Positions 1 to 11,420 of a stretch of 64,000 nucleotides of DNA are shown piece after piece (within the stretch, counting starts at the first letter, position 1; each line of letters starts with the position of its first letter). The notes under the pieces are model-generated. The model had not been told where the DNA came from and did no database searches. It saw only the letters and a list, made by a program, of their open reading frames with translations. Origin of the DNA: Prostheceraeus crozeri. Its lineage: Eukaryota; Platyhelminthes; Polycladida; Euryleptidae. A program made the position numbers and the translations under genes. The stretch is from contig CAJQUW010007080.1 of assembly GCA_907163375.1 (NCBI GenBank), positions 89,966 through 153,965 of the forward strand, given 5' to 3'.

Positions 1-269
1 ATGCCTCTCCTAAAGTTGAAATGGGCTCATATCGACAGATGCTTCATCGACCAAATCGTTTGAACCATTATGTAACCATCTATATACCGGTAGGACAAAA
101 TCTAATTTTATGCCAAATTAAACTATCATTCTTGCTTCTACTGGCCTCAATGAGGGCAGTATGGATGTATCTGCATTATCAAATTCTTCGTCAGAAATTA
201 ACTGAATTAGATTACCAATCGGTAGGTCAACCATCTCGGCTTCAAATTCATCATCATCCCCAGTCCTAG
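1..269 (-). pseudogene. Degraded acidic ORF, left copy; unrecognised
   Basis: The reverse complement of this stretch matches the ORF at 52636-52929. The same acidic segment is readable (DDDEFEAEMVDLP), but there are interruptions, so it is not an open frame in this arm. The family is not recognised; an acidic leader followed by a W-containing stretch would fit the N-terminal part of a piggyBac-type transposase, which is only a guess. Confidence 0.3.
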
Positions 270-3002
270 TCATCTAATTCTCTGAACCGTTCATGACTGC
301 CTCAACTACGTCATCGAGTATTTCGGATTTGCATTCTCTCTAGTGGACGCCATGTTGACGATTGGGCAGATGAAGTTGCTGCTTCCATTTCTAAAGAATT
401 CATTCCTCGACTCATGATGAAAGAAAGACAACAATCCTGGAAGATATTTCACATAATTTGCGTGTAGACATCAATTGCAGCTATGTCAGCTTCTCTGCTG
501 TATGAGCTGAATTATTATATTTATACTACAAAATACATTCTTTAACATCTGACTTTATTGTAGCAATCTGCAGCGATATCTGGTGCAAGTCATGCAAAGG
601 AGGCCTTATTTCTTATGTATGCCTACTTCTAAAACTAAGATGAATAGTAGGTATTTGAACACAATGTGCATTGTATTTGCTTACCACATCATACGAGGAT
701 GCGGTCGTATCTTACTTTACTCTCAGTTCAATTGACTTTTAGTGTTTCTTGATGTATACAATGTTCATTAATGTTTCAACAGATATTTGCAATAACATTC
801 CCTAACGCGTGCTGTCGACATATTTCGACACAGACATTCAAACAAATCCTGTGACCTACTAAATGAATTGATGGATTTTATTTTATACTGAATAGACTAT
901 TTTGAACTTCCTATTCACGATGCAATCATATGCGAATGCAAATGGGTAGTTGTTTTGCCATGAATCGTCATCAAACTTGCCTTCATTTTCATCATGTGGA
1001 AACATGTGTGGAGCACTTCTTAGCAGCACAACAAGACAGTGTTAGTCGCTAGCAGTGATCGAATAGGCAATCATCACCCTTTGTCATTGACCTGTGATGC
1101 AAGTTTCTATCGTCCCTCTTAGATCTCATCAAGTCTATTGTGTTGTAGAGCGATCAGCAGTGACTGTCGCCTTCACACGGGAAGAGATTTGGTGTAGTGC
1201 GGCTGGCTGAGCTGACTGGTGTTTCTCATCAGGCCTATGTATGTCGACCATTGACGACATTCATTCTACAGCTATTTTCCTACTTAAAAACTTCCTACTT
1301 AAAGAGTTACAACATTGCAAGAGCATGAAAGCAAAACATAATTTACGTCATGATGATTGGAGCGTTGGCTGTTGATTAAAGATAGGAAATTACAGATAGT
1401 TAACGATGACGAGTTACTTTGATAATCAGAGTAACTGATGCATCTCATGAGGAAGAGTGTTCTCCGTTTTGGAAGGATAGGATGATGTCAAAGTGCGAAT
1501 AATTGCATGGTTGCTGATTGAAGATCAAATTGGTTAGAAATTGATAAGAATCAATAACTGTGCGCTTCATTGGGAACTCTTGCTCATCCGGAGTGCCGAC
1601 AGACCTAGCGTACCCGTGATATAGAAATCGAGAAATCTTATGATTTCCAACAGTCGAAGTTGACCTACTGCCAGCCTTAACAATGAGGTTAATGAGATGC
1701 CAGCCAAGCCGGTGCCAGTTTTAGCAGCATTGGCTGCCGGCCCGGTTGCGACTGCTCGGCTTTGATCACGCCGGCCAAGCCCCGGCCGGTTCCATCCCTG
1801 ATAGTCATTATGTGGAAAGGTGCAGAGCGGATCCCGGAGTAGCAGCAACAACTCCAACCCCGAAATGGTAGTCTAATGCCGGAGCCATGCACCACCCTTG
1901 GACGCCTTGACATGTTACAATGGAAGTAGGTACACATGGTTGCTCCATTCAGACTAAGATGAGACATAGCCGTTCTGAAGGGAGGAATGCTTCCATTAAG
2001 CTTCTTAACGCGCGGTCATCAATCCTTGACATAATCCAGGACGTGCAGCTTGGTGATGACCTCGGCATCAGAGGGACATCTTTCAGCTAAAAAGGTGTCT
2101 CCCCCAATCAACAACAGAGCAAAGTATGAGGGTCAGGACGGTCATGAGTCAAGTTGTCGTGACATGTTGGAGGGTACAGTTGCGTTGATCTTCTCTGAAA
2201 TCTACTTTAAGGACTGCCTCAAAGGAGCCACGATTTCTGAAATGTTTGTCACATAGTGAACACTAACAGTGTTGCCTTTGAATTTCAAACTGAAACTATT
2301 TGAACAATGAATGGCAATTTCATCTCATGTCAGCAGATACACAGGAAGGCTCACGGACTGGATTGCAGGAATACAGACTGGTAGACAGGTGGAAAATCAA
2401 ATAGTGAATATATTTGAGAAGCAAGAAGAAAGAACTGCAATTTCAATTCACTTGCTAAATTGATGCTTGGTTTATTACAAACTGCTGATTAAATCATCAG
2501 TGCCATTTCATTTGATTTCAATTCAGACTTTGCAGAAATTTGTTAAACGCAAAATCAATGCGTAGACTTGAGATGTGCAATTACTAAAATTAAGTGAAAT
2601 CTCTGCCTGTATTCATTAAATACTACTTCAAACACACCACTGAAATGTTTTCCAAGTTGGTACGCCTGTGATAATTAACAAGTGCTGCTTTTTGCAATGA
2701 AAATCCATCTGTCAACGTTTAGAATGAAAAGATGATTCATTTAAGAGATCGAAAGTAAGAAATATTCGAACACAGTTCGAGTTGTTGATCATTTCGAAAT
2801 AGAACTTTGGAATGATGAAATGCTTCCACTCTCCCTCTCTAATGACATTTTCATGCGAATGATGATGTTGAGAAATGTTGAAAATGATGTTTTGATTATT
2901 CTACTTTCTTATTGAAGGAATGATTCAACTAGAATGATCTGAATTTGTTCAATGTGTGAAAATCCTCCATTTCTGATTGTCTTGCATTTGTTATCTCTAC
3001 AG
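270..3002. other. No recognisable gene; arm-shared sequence plus a left-only block
   Basis: Pairs with about 49732-52640 in the right arm. Around 1725-1800 is a GC-rich patch (GGCCGG words) longer here than in the right arm. About 1858-2402 is absent from the right arm and has no recognised ends. The last 200 bases before 3002 look like an intron ending in a pyrimidine-rich tract and CTACAG. Confidence 0.5.
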
Positions 3003-3358
3003 CAACGCTCTTCAAGATTGTCAATCAACTTGACGATTTCAATGATGGAAAGAACTTCGTCTTCGCTGCAAAATTATCTTCTCATCCAACTGTGGGAGAA
3101 GTGCGGGCGGTGATTGCAGAGAGAGTGAAGAAGGACAAGAAGTTGATTTCCGTGAGAAGACAGGTCGGGATATTCAACAAGAAGCCCGTCTTCTGGAATA
3201 GTCACTGTTACTCGGATATGAGCGGAAACGTGTGTGAGAGTGATGCAGTCAAAGAGGGGAGAACGGTAGATCTGCGTGCCGGTGGTGAACAGCTGCCAAT
3301 CCTTCCTGATGATCAGAACGTGTTCTTTGTTGCTGCTGCCGACGGTCCTCCAAAATGA
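3003..3358 (+). CDS. Terminal exon of an unknown gene, left copy
   Basis: An intron-like tract ends in TCTCTACAG at 3002. From there 117 codons stay open to TGA at 3356-3358; the first two bases finish a split codon. No Met starts the frame, so this is read as a last exon; earlier exons were not found. The peptide runs from TLFKIVNQLDDF to FFVAAADGPPK, is rich in K, R, V and D, and has two Cys (in SHCYSD and GNVCES). I do not recognise the family. A short helix-like stretch (VGEVRAVIAERVKKD) followed by beta-like strands recalls a ubiquitin-type fold, but that is speculation. The mirrored copy at 49376-49731 is also open and differs at 22 codons, 20 of them changing the amino acid. Intron and 3' flank differ only 2-3%, so the exon appears functional or recently functional and fast-evolving. 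Confidence 0.6.
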
Positions 3359-5484
3359 TTTCTATCGAAACTGTTTGGTTGAATATTCTTGTGATGATAA
3401 TTATTCCTCATCGACTTGTTGTGACTTTAAGTGAAACCAATGCCTCGGAAACTGTCGCTGGTAACTCTTTATGAAGTTTGACTACATTTTGAGACATAAT
3501 ATTCTTGGTATTGTGCATTTGCGGAGACTTTCTGTAGCTGTTAAGTGGGCAGAAATGTCAACGACCATGTGATGACAATATTCAAACATGTTTCTCTGCA
3601 GTGATCTCCTAAGGCCTCACTGAAAGCAAAGCAAACACGAGCATCCCGAGCAAACGTATGTCCGCAAGCTGTAAATGGCTCTGCTTTACTGAACTGTTGG
3701 AATGATGACTTCATATTTGCTGCTTTGCTCGGAAACGCTTGGAAAAGCTCGCAGTGTGGCTGAGGCCTAATACGTTTGCAGTTGAGATTTATACGACGGT
3801 CACTTCAACCCAACGTTTGAGAATGTCTATCATGAGAGTAGAGGTCATCGTTGTAAATTATTGTAATTAAAACAAACATTCTCGTGCACACCTCTCATAA
3901 ATCATCTTCAAATGACATTTCAAAGCAGTCCTTTCAAACTTTACGTAGTCCTGCAACTATTTGTCAAAATATTTATCTAGAAATGGTTGACAGATGTAAA
4001 ATAGTTCATTCTTGACCACCAACTTCTACAACTATTGAGTAATTGTCCTTCACAAGGGCAGCTATTATTGTTTCTGATTGTCATCATCTTTCTTATTGTT
4101 TTATTGCTGCATTTTCAGGATATCTTGCGTCTATCACTACATGTGAGACATTTTCTATGTCAGCATTTCACACATTATCTGCTTGTAATTGTGAGTTTGA
4201 TTTCTATTGATTTTCCCTGTCCGGTTCACCTAATTTCAGCAATACTTTATAATTCGAAGCACTTTTGGGGCATGTGATAATAAGCAGACAGATTGTATCA
4301 TAGGAAGTTTGTACTTCCGATTATGTGGGCTATGTATTGCATCAGCTACTAAACAATGTATAGAAAACATAACATTCTACATAAGATGTGTAAACTTACT
4401 GGCATTTGTTGGTGATGGCTGGGATTCATTTGTTGGCTCACAACAAATTACAGATATTTAACTTGCGGAAGAAATTGGAAGAAAGCAAATACCAGTTTTA
4501 GATATTGTTGTGAAATTGTTTGCTCACAAAATTGATTTTCAGGAGTCTAGTTGTAGCCTATACGTGAGTCACCTGAAAAGTCTTGAAGTACACGATTATC
4601 AGCTTTAAAAGCACGAGAAACTTTCTTCTATTGTCGTATTGAGGAAAATCTGGACTTTTCTTGTCGATAATAACAAAGCCTACGTCGATCTTGACGAAAA
4701 TGACGTCGATTAACTGATAATAATTCTATCATAACGCGACCAAGCGCTCGTCATCGCCGACTAGTCAATCTTCCATATATTAGCAATACATAATGTTTAT
4801 TGGACAGGACTGCGCATGATGCATAACCTACAAGATTTTCGTTTTAGTATCTTCGTTATGATCGACGATCGATTATAGCGAATTTCTCGTCGCATCTCAA
4901 TAAAAGATTGCTTTTTATTTACTTCCGCGATTTTTAAAAGTATTGGAAAAGCACAAGAAAATTCCTAGTGTTTGATAGAGCAGACTAATATGGTGCTGAT
5001 CAAGTTTTCTTCTCAATACTTTGATGACTATAGGATCTTACGATAACAGACTTTTGAAAAAATACACTTGAATGCTCAAAAGGTGAAATTGTCAATGTAA
5101 AATTTAGGTGTCAAAAATTATCTCGATGCCCCTCTCTGCTGAATGTAAAAGTAAGTCCGAGGGTCAAACCACGAGTTGGTTGCACCGACGAAAAATTTCA
5201 AATCTAATATATAGTCTAAAGTTCAGACGTATTCTAGCTAAAGAGCTGAAATGTGTCTGCATAGATGACAAAGGGTGGTCTAAAACCTATTATATAAGTT
5301 TCAATTATGCCCCTATTTTATGAGCTGTGTGCTTCAATGCATTTAGTACATGAAAATGTCAATATTAAGTTGAAAAATCGTTTGTGATGCTAGATGATTT
5401 CACGTTAGTCAATGTATCTGAAAGACAACTTTCTGTCAAAGTTAATTATGACTCTTTAGAAAAAATTAAATTTCTATATTAGAA
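3359..5484. other. Flank with a 1.35-kb block found only in the left arm
   Basis: Bases 3359-3567 match the right arm closely (about 6 differences in 210). Bases 3568-4913 have no partner: the right arm joins the two sides directly near 49165. The block contains a MITE-like repeat (3610-3770) but no coding region I can support. After 4914 the arms pair again. Confidence 0.6.
3610..3770. repeat. Short MITE-like inverted-repeat element
   Basis: The segment begins TAAGGCCTCA and ends TGAGGCCTAA, which are reverse complements except for the outermost bases. Partial inverted similarity continues inward (GCAAAGCAAACACGAGC against CGAGCAAAGCAGC). It has no coding potential and the family is unknown. 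It lies within the 1.35-kb block missing from the right arm. Confidence 0.4.
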
Positions 5485-6095
5485 TGTCGCGAGCGTTACC
5501 GAAAATATAGAATAAGTTTTTCCCTCGGAGACAAGAATGATTAGCCAATTCATACTACCAAAGATTATCGACTTTCCATGAATGCTAATCAGTGTGATAA
5601 TCAACTAAGTTATTCTAAGTCTACTTCCTGGTAGATCATCAGTTTAATGTCTGTCGCGAGTGTTACCATGACATACACTTAGTGAATTTAATCTCGATCT
5701 CGAATCTCAATCTCGAGAATCAGTTTTATCAAATACCGAGATCTCGAGATCTCTAATTCGATATTACAAGCAGGCCTATATCAGATTGTGCCAATTATTA
5801 AGAAAGTGTAATTAATTACAGACAACTGCAATTTGCTGTACAGTAGTCTAATTGGTGACCTAATTGCAATTATCTAGTTTTATCTGTCATTGAAATTAAC
5901 CCATTAAGTCCCACCGCACCCTTCAAGGGTGCGGTGATATAAAAGTCTAGTACCAATAAAGAAAAAAATCATTTTGTTTGAATTTCCCACTAGTATATCA
6001 TGAATACTTCATAGACAATTTCTGGGCATTTGAATATTTTTTGATGTTAGTTTCGTTTTCATAATATCACGTTGAACACGGCACGTTTTGTCAGA

Positions 6096-8546
6096 ATGGA
6101 GCGAAATTCCACGAAGAGGAATAAGTGAGTCAAAATGTCATTGTGTTAAAATTAAATTGAACATTTCCTTGCACATTGATGAGGGACAATGTCATCAATA
6201 TATAAAAATTCATGGTAGCTCAAAGTCGAAATAGATAACCGCTACAGGTACATTTGATGTCGTGCACCCTTGAGGGGTGCGGTGGGATCGGGTGGGTACG
6301 TGTACCGGTAGTAGAGTATATTCCACCCTACTTTGTTAGTGAATATAGGAAAATCGAGGGAAAAGTTATTTAAATCTATTAGACTATTGTATCACCCAAA
6401 TTCGTAGCATTTTACATTGTTAAACCTGTAGAAAGAAAATGAAATATCTAATTAATTTAGTTATTATTTCTGAGAAATAGACATGTAAAGGTCAAGTTCA
6501 TGATAAAATATAGAAGAGCTGGAAATGGAACAAACAAACTGAATGAAATGCGATTGATTGATAATAAAACGTTGAAAGTAGATTAATTGTCGCATTTGGA
6601 AAAGTTCAGTAGTGCGGGATTTGAACCCAGCACCCGACACGGCAGAAGCAGCAGCTTTACCAACTGTGCTACCGTTTCACTGGCAAATGCTGCTGTTCAA
6701 TAGCGTTATCTTTTGATTCTCAACAAATCTAAGAGTGCAGATTGGCAGTCTGTCATTGTCTAATAAGTGCTTGCTTTTCTTTGCAGGAAACTCTCGGCTC
6801 ACGAAGTAATGTTGATGTTGGAAGAGGAGGATATCCTTGACGCTGAAATTCATTTGACCCCTCCAGATGATCAAAATTCTGATGGCGATAGTGGCGACGA
6901 ACATATCGATACCGAGCGAAACACTTTCGATAACCTAAGTGCGGCGATACTGAATTCGGAGGCTGGTTGCACATTGCATCGTCCGAATGGTATGAGAGAT
7001 AATTTCCCAGATGAGGAGGATGAATCCGATGTACAACAGAAGCAACCGAAGAAAACATTCTACAAAAAGACTGAAAGAGATGATCGAAAATGGAGGAAGA
7101 AAGATCTGTCCCGAAATGTCAACATTCACCGACCTTGGATCGAGAAGCAGAGTGAGGTTATTCAAAGTGATCCCAGCCCTACAGAATTATTCAAGCTTTT
7201 CTTCGATGAGGAGGTGATAATGCATATTGTTACACAGAGCAATTTATATGCAAGACAAGACAAAGGAAACCATTCGTGGTCAATGGATGAAGATGACTGC
7301 TACATATTTCTTGCGATTCTCCTTCTTTCTGGTTACGTTCCACTTCCTCGAAGGCGCATGTTTTGGGAGAAAGATGCAGACTGTCAAAATGCAGCTGTTG
7401 CGGAATCCATCAGCAGAAATAAGTTCTACGACATATTCAGTTTTATTCATCTCTGTGATAACAGCAAAATTAATAAAAATGACCGGGCAGCAAAAATTAG
7501 AGAGTTCTATTCTTTGATCAATGAAAGATGCCAAAAATTCATGCCTTTGCAAAGGAATATCTGTATCGATGAAACAATGCTTCCTTATTATGGAAGGCAT
7601 CCATCAAAGCAATTTATTCGTGGAAAGCCGATAAGGTATGGTTTCAAGCTATGGACACTTGCAACTAGTAACGGTTACGTGATTCGTTTTGATCCTTACA
7701 CAGGAGCCTCTTCTTCTAGTACTAATTTGGGCTTGGGGCCCTCAGTTGTTTTAAAATTAATCGAAAGCCTGCCTGATTTACCGTTTCACCTTACATTTGA
7801 TAATTTCTTCACAAGTCTCCCATTGATTGAAGAACTCAGTCGAAGAGGAATTGAAGCCTGTGGAACTATTCGTTCAAATCGAATTGAGAATTGTCCACTC
7901 ATTGACCCAAAAAAGCTGAAGAAAGATGGACGAGGCTCTCTGGACTTCCGGAAAGATGAGACAACCTGCCTATTGGTTTTAGAATGGCATGATAACAATA
8001 TCGTCACTTTGGCTACGAATGCTGACACCATCGAGCCTGTATGTAAAGCACGTCGATGGTCCAGAGAAGAAAAGAAGTTTATCGATGTTCCCATGCCCAA
8101 AGCAATTCAAACATATAATGAAAGCATGGGCGGAGTAGATCGGTCTGATCAGAATATTTCTTACTACAGAATCAGTATGAGGTCCAAAAAATGGTGGTGG
8201 CCGTCTTTCAGTTCATGGCAGTTCAAAATTCGTGGATTTTATATAAAAAGGCCTCAACATATGAGCGCGAGCCGCTGGATCTTCTAACTTTCCGCCGGCA
8301 AATCGTAAAAACCTTGTTGATGTCTCACAAGAGAAAGATCTTACCAAGGCCATTATCCCGTCAACAGAGAAGTTTGAAGCGAAGGGTTCCCGATGATGCA
8401 AGATACGACGGAAAAATCATTTCCAGTGTGACATGACTACTCAAAAGCGATGTGCTTTGTGCGGAAAAAACAATCGTAGGGGCTGTCAGAAGTGCAACAT
8501 TGGACTTCACAACCACTGCTTCAATGTTTTCCATGGTGCTTTATAG
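6096..8546 (+). CDS. piggyBac transposase, spliced, two frameshifts
   Basis: A short first exon (ATG at 6096, MERNSTKRNK) ends at donor GTGAGT (6125); a 662-bp intron ends in TTTGCAG at 6786 and the frame continues. The long exon is open to 8287. It carries an acidic N-terminus (MLEEEDILDAE), the catalytic aspartates in NICIDETMLPYYGR, LTFDNFFTS and MGGVDRSDQ, and the RSKKWWWP signature. Near 8197-8215 the frame shifts: the expected NSWILYKKAS..PLDLLTFRRQ continues in the +1 frame. A second shift lies in an A-run at about 8410-8416. After it comes the cysteine-rich zinc domain (RCALCGKNN..CQKCNIGLHNHCF) ending at TAG 8544-8546. The enzyme cuts and pastes the element at TTAA. With these two indels the copy is probably inactive but young. 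Confidence 0.93.
6611..6681 (-). repeat. tRNA-like sequence in the piggyBac intron
   Basis: Read on the minus strand there is an A-box-like TAGCACAGTTGGTAA and a B box GGGTTCAAATCCC about 36 bases apart. The flanks CAGT and ACTG could form the end of an acceptor stem. It may be a SINE head or a decayed tRNA; the anticodon region is not convincing, so I do not call a working tRNA. Confidence 0.5.
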
Positions 8547-8974
8547 CTTTGACAAAAAATCTATGTGCATATGGCAGTGTTTTGCATTTGGGAAATCATA
8601 TATCTAAATTTATATATTTTCTACTCATTTTTCGTTTTCCTCCATGAGTCACGCCTGGTCTATTACTTGTTTGAGTTTCTTACAACCAAGGCAACTTGAT
8701 TTAAGCCTATACAAAACCGTAACTAGTAAAATAAAGCGTTATGAGAGAAAGAAGTGGATTGGTCGAATCATTGAAAGTAGAACGTGAAAAAGTTGTTCAC
8801 GTACCCACTCGATCCCACCGCACCCTCCAAGGGTGCAGTCTGAGATCATGACCTTTCGAACTTTTTTGGATATATGCACTATAAAATTATCTTAGTTTGA
8901 TCAACCTGAAGACATATAACTAGTTTTTAACCGAAAAAATTCGAATTAAATACACTTGGGTCTTAATGGGTTAA

Positions 8975-11198
8975 GATAGCAATACCAATCTGAACTATAT
9001 TTGACATTTATTAATACGCCCAATCCTTTATTGAAGTTGTTAAACCTACAACACAGACAGCATTAATTCGTGTGCAGACATTAATTCAGGCTAAAGCGAG
9101 GCCTGGTCTTGTAGGCCTAAGTACAAGGACAAAAGCGGGGGGGGTAAGTATATGTGCAAGGACTAGAGAAGTTCCATTTCCTGTCCTAAGTCAGAGAAAG
9201 ACTCATTGAAGTAAGGGAAGTTTCTTCCTCAAGTGACAAAGGCTTGTTCATAATTCTATGGCTATAGCTACCAAAGATATAGTACTCTCCGATGTTGACG
9301 TTCATCTGACATTATGCTTAACTTCTGTGTTATGATTCCGGAACAAATGAATTGTTTGGTGTGCTGTTTCTATATTAATCGTTCAATCTTGTAATCTTCA
9401 TTACTATTATCTTCTGTGATGACAAATTCAATGGCAAAATTTATGTTATCCGTAATTTGATTAGATAATGTCGCGAGCGTTACCGTCAAGATTGATTGAA
9501 ATCTTGCAATCGGTGCATTCAGTAATCCATTCAAGCATGAAGAAATCATCAACTATTCATTATTTATCTATCATTTCGTTTTTGAGACAACAGCTTCTGT
9601 AGTTTAGATAAAATATCCATCCAACCTCAAAAAATCTATAATGAAATATTTATCTCTGTCGCGAGCGTCACCATATTAAATGATCTCTGTACACAAATGT
9701 AGAGATAGTATGAAATTGATATTTTGTATGTATTAGGTCGATGTTGTGTTGCATCAAACTGCATCTTCAGAATATTGAAAAAGGGTATCGTATCATAGAG
9801 AATGTTGGTTTTCTATCGAGTTTTGCTATCAAATGTAGCGAGCGTTACCATAGTTTGGCCCAGGAAGCAAATTCGACCGTCTGCAGTGCAAAACTTACCA
9901 CATGGAATCGGCATCTCTGATGTACAGAACATCAAGTTGATTTGCGAAAATATCAATAGAAATCGAAAAATTTCTTAAGTATAAATAATTCAAGTCAGCA
10001 CTATACTAGAGCTGAATCCCTTTTGGACTTCCTGTGTTGGTAGAAGTCCACGGTTGCATTCAAAAAGCTGGACCAAATCTGGTAAATTAGAACGGTTGAA
10101 GGAGCTATTACAGTGAGATATTTTTCTGTCCAAAAACGGACATTTAGAATAGATTTGACCAGAAATAATGTTGTTCAGTAATTTGTGCAAATATAACTTA
10201 CATCAAAACTACATTGGCCAACATCATATACCGAAGAGTTTTCAGATACTATGAGAGCTTCTACAGCATATTCCCAACCTTTCCGTCCATTTGGTAATTG
10301 ATATGTGAGATGTGATTTTATCAGGGTATTTGATGTCACCCTGTTTTTCTATTCAGCCAAGATTCTTGTCAATGCACATATGGCTTATGACTCATCTATG
10401 CTATTGGCCCTCCAAACTGACTCAACCCAATTGATTGAATTGTCTTTGTTCGGTGCGAGTAGAAACATTAACGCCACTTTGTATTTTTGTTATTATTGAA
10501 ATGATCATAAATATAGTGTCTCACCATTTGTCAAAAACGTTTTCATGCATGATTGTAAATAAATAATGGATTTTTCATGTTTTTGTCATTTTGGTTATTT
10601 ATGGCTATTTATGTTAATTTCTTTTAACTGTGGCAATTTTGATCTAAAACATCGAAAACATTTACAGAAATAGTAAATTATTTTAATAACGAAAATAATG
10701 ATGTTTTTGCCAAAATTAATGGAAATACTAAAAACAAAATAAATTCATGGAAATTTAGGTGGTTACAATAATATGTCCCCTGCTGCATGTTATTGGCGCC
10801 CTGTGCTTACTCACAGCTCGGGTGACTTCGTCTTGCGTGTCCTGGGATACAATGTCGTTTCATTAAAGCCCGCTAGATTGTGTGACAGGTAGACGTGTGC
10901 GTTCATCTTCTTGTTCTGCATAGGAAGTTATTATCCTTGATTATCCAACTTGATACGAATATAATGCATTGTTATTGGACATTTTCCGAGGACCTATCAG
11001 AATCAGTTTCTCACACTTTTCATACAATTACTTCATCCAAACTCAACGAACTCTCGTGATCACACTTGCTTTAAAGTACACTGACACATGCAATGTCTGA
11101 TGTCCTTGACTTTAGAGCCGTTGAAGTGACTGCCTACATGTATTATCAGACTCGAAGGACATTTCGCTTTTATACATATTTTTGACATTAACAAGAGA
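8975..11198. other. Arm-shared non-coding sequence
   Basis: Apart from three of the 16-bp motifs (9469, 9657, 9834), I see no coding region or recognised repeat. A G-run (GCGGGGGGGG) lies at about 9136-9145, mirrored by a C-run at 48173-48180. The stretch pairs with 46132-48326. Confidence 0.5.
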
Positions 11199-11420
11199 AT
11201 GAAATTAAATAAACGACAGATCAAATTGCCATTCAAGAGATGTCCGGCTGACAGCAGGATTCGAGCTCTACGACCAATGTTAACTAGACCTGTGCTCTAC
11301 CAACCGAGCCACGAGCCGCTTACATGCGGCAGTGTCAATTGGCATGATCAGAGCCTCACTACCACACATCAGTTGTCATAGCAATGAGGATCAATGAATA
11401 GATATCTCGTCACAATTGTA
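11199..11420 (-). mobile_element. SINE with internal tRNA-Thr-like module, copy A (left arm)
   Basis: A 222-bp repeat. On the minus strand the middle reads like a tRNA: A box GTGGCTCGGTTGGTAG, anticodon loop region GGTCTAGTTAAC as in tRNA-Thr(AGU), and B box GCTCGAATCC. About 100 bp before the tRNA-like part and 40 bp after it are shared with the copy at 16535-16749, so the tRNA module is internal rather than at the 5' end. Its mirror partner is 45909-46131. Confidence 0.75.

Larger units (their letters stand above)
5900..8970 (+). mobile_element. piggyBac DNA transposon, nearly complete
   Basis: The 3071-bp element is flanked by the TTAA duplication expected of piggyBac (5896-5899 and 8971-8974). 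Terminal repeats start CCCATTAAG then T or A, then CCCA at both ends. Subterminal repeats with the palindromic core CCGCACCC..GGGTGCGG occur at about 5909-5936, 6263-6290 and 8813-8837. The right arm keeps an uninterrupted single TTAA at 48327-48330, so insertion followed the separation of the arms. Confidence 0.97.
5485..9849 (+). repeat. Array of five 16-bp motifs, left arm
   Basis: TGTCGCGAGCGTTACC occurs at 5485-5500, 5652-5667 (one change), 9469-9484, 9657-9672 (one change) and 9834-9849 (one change), always in the same orientation. The spacers are unrelated, AT-rich, and not tandem copies of each other. The piggyBac element inserted later between copies two and three; without it the five copies span about 1.3 kb. 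The motif is CpG-rich against an AT-rich background. Its role is unknown; it could be a protein-binding array or short relics of one repeat family. Confidence 0.85.

Noticed and set aside
1567-1967. Two overlapping minus frames of 92-96 codons
   Set aside because: They arise from a GC-rich patch; the right arm does not keep either frame.
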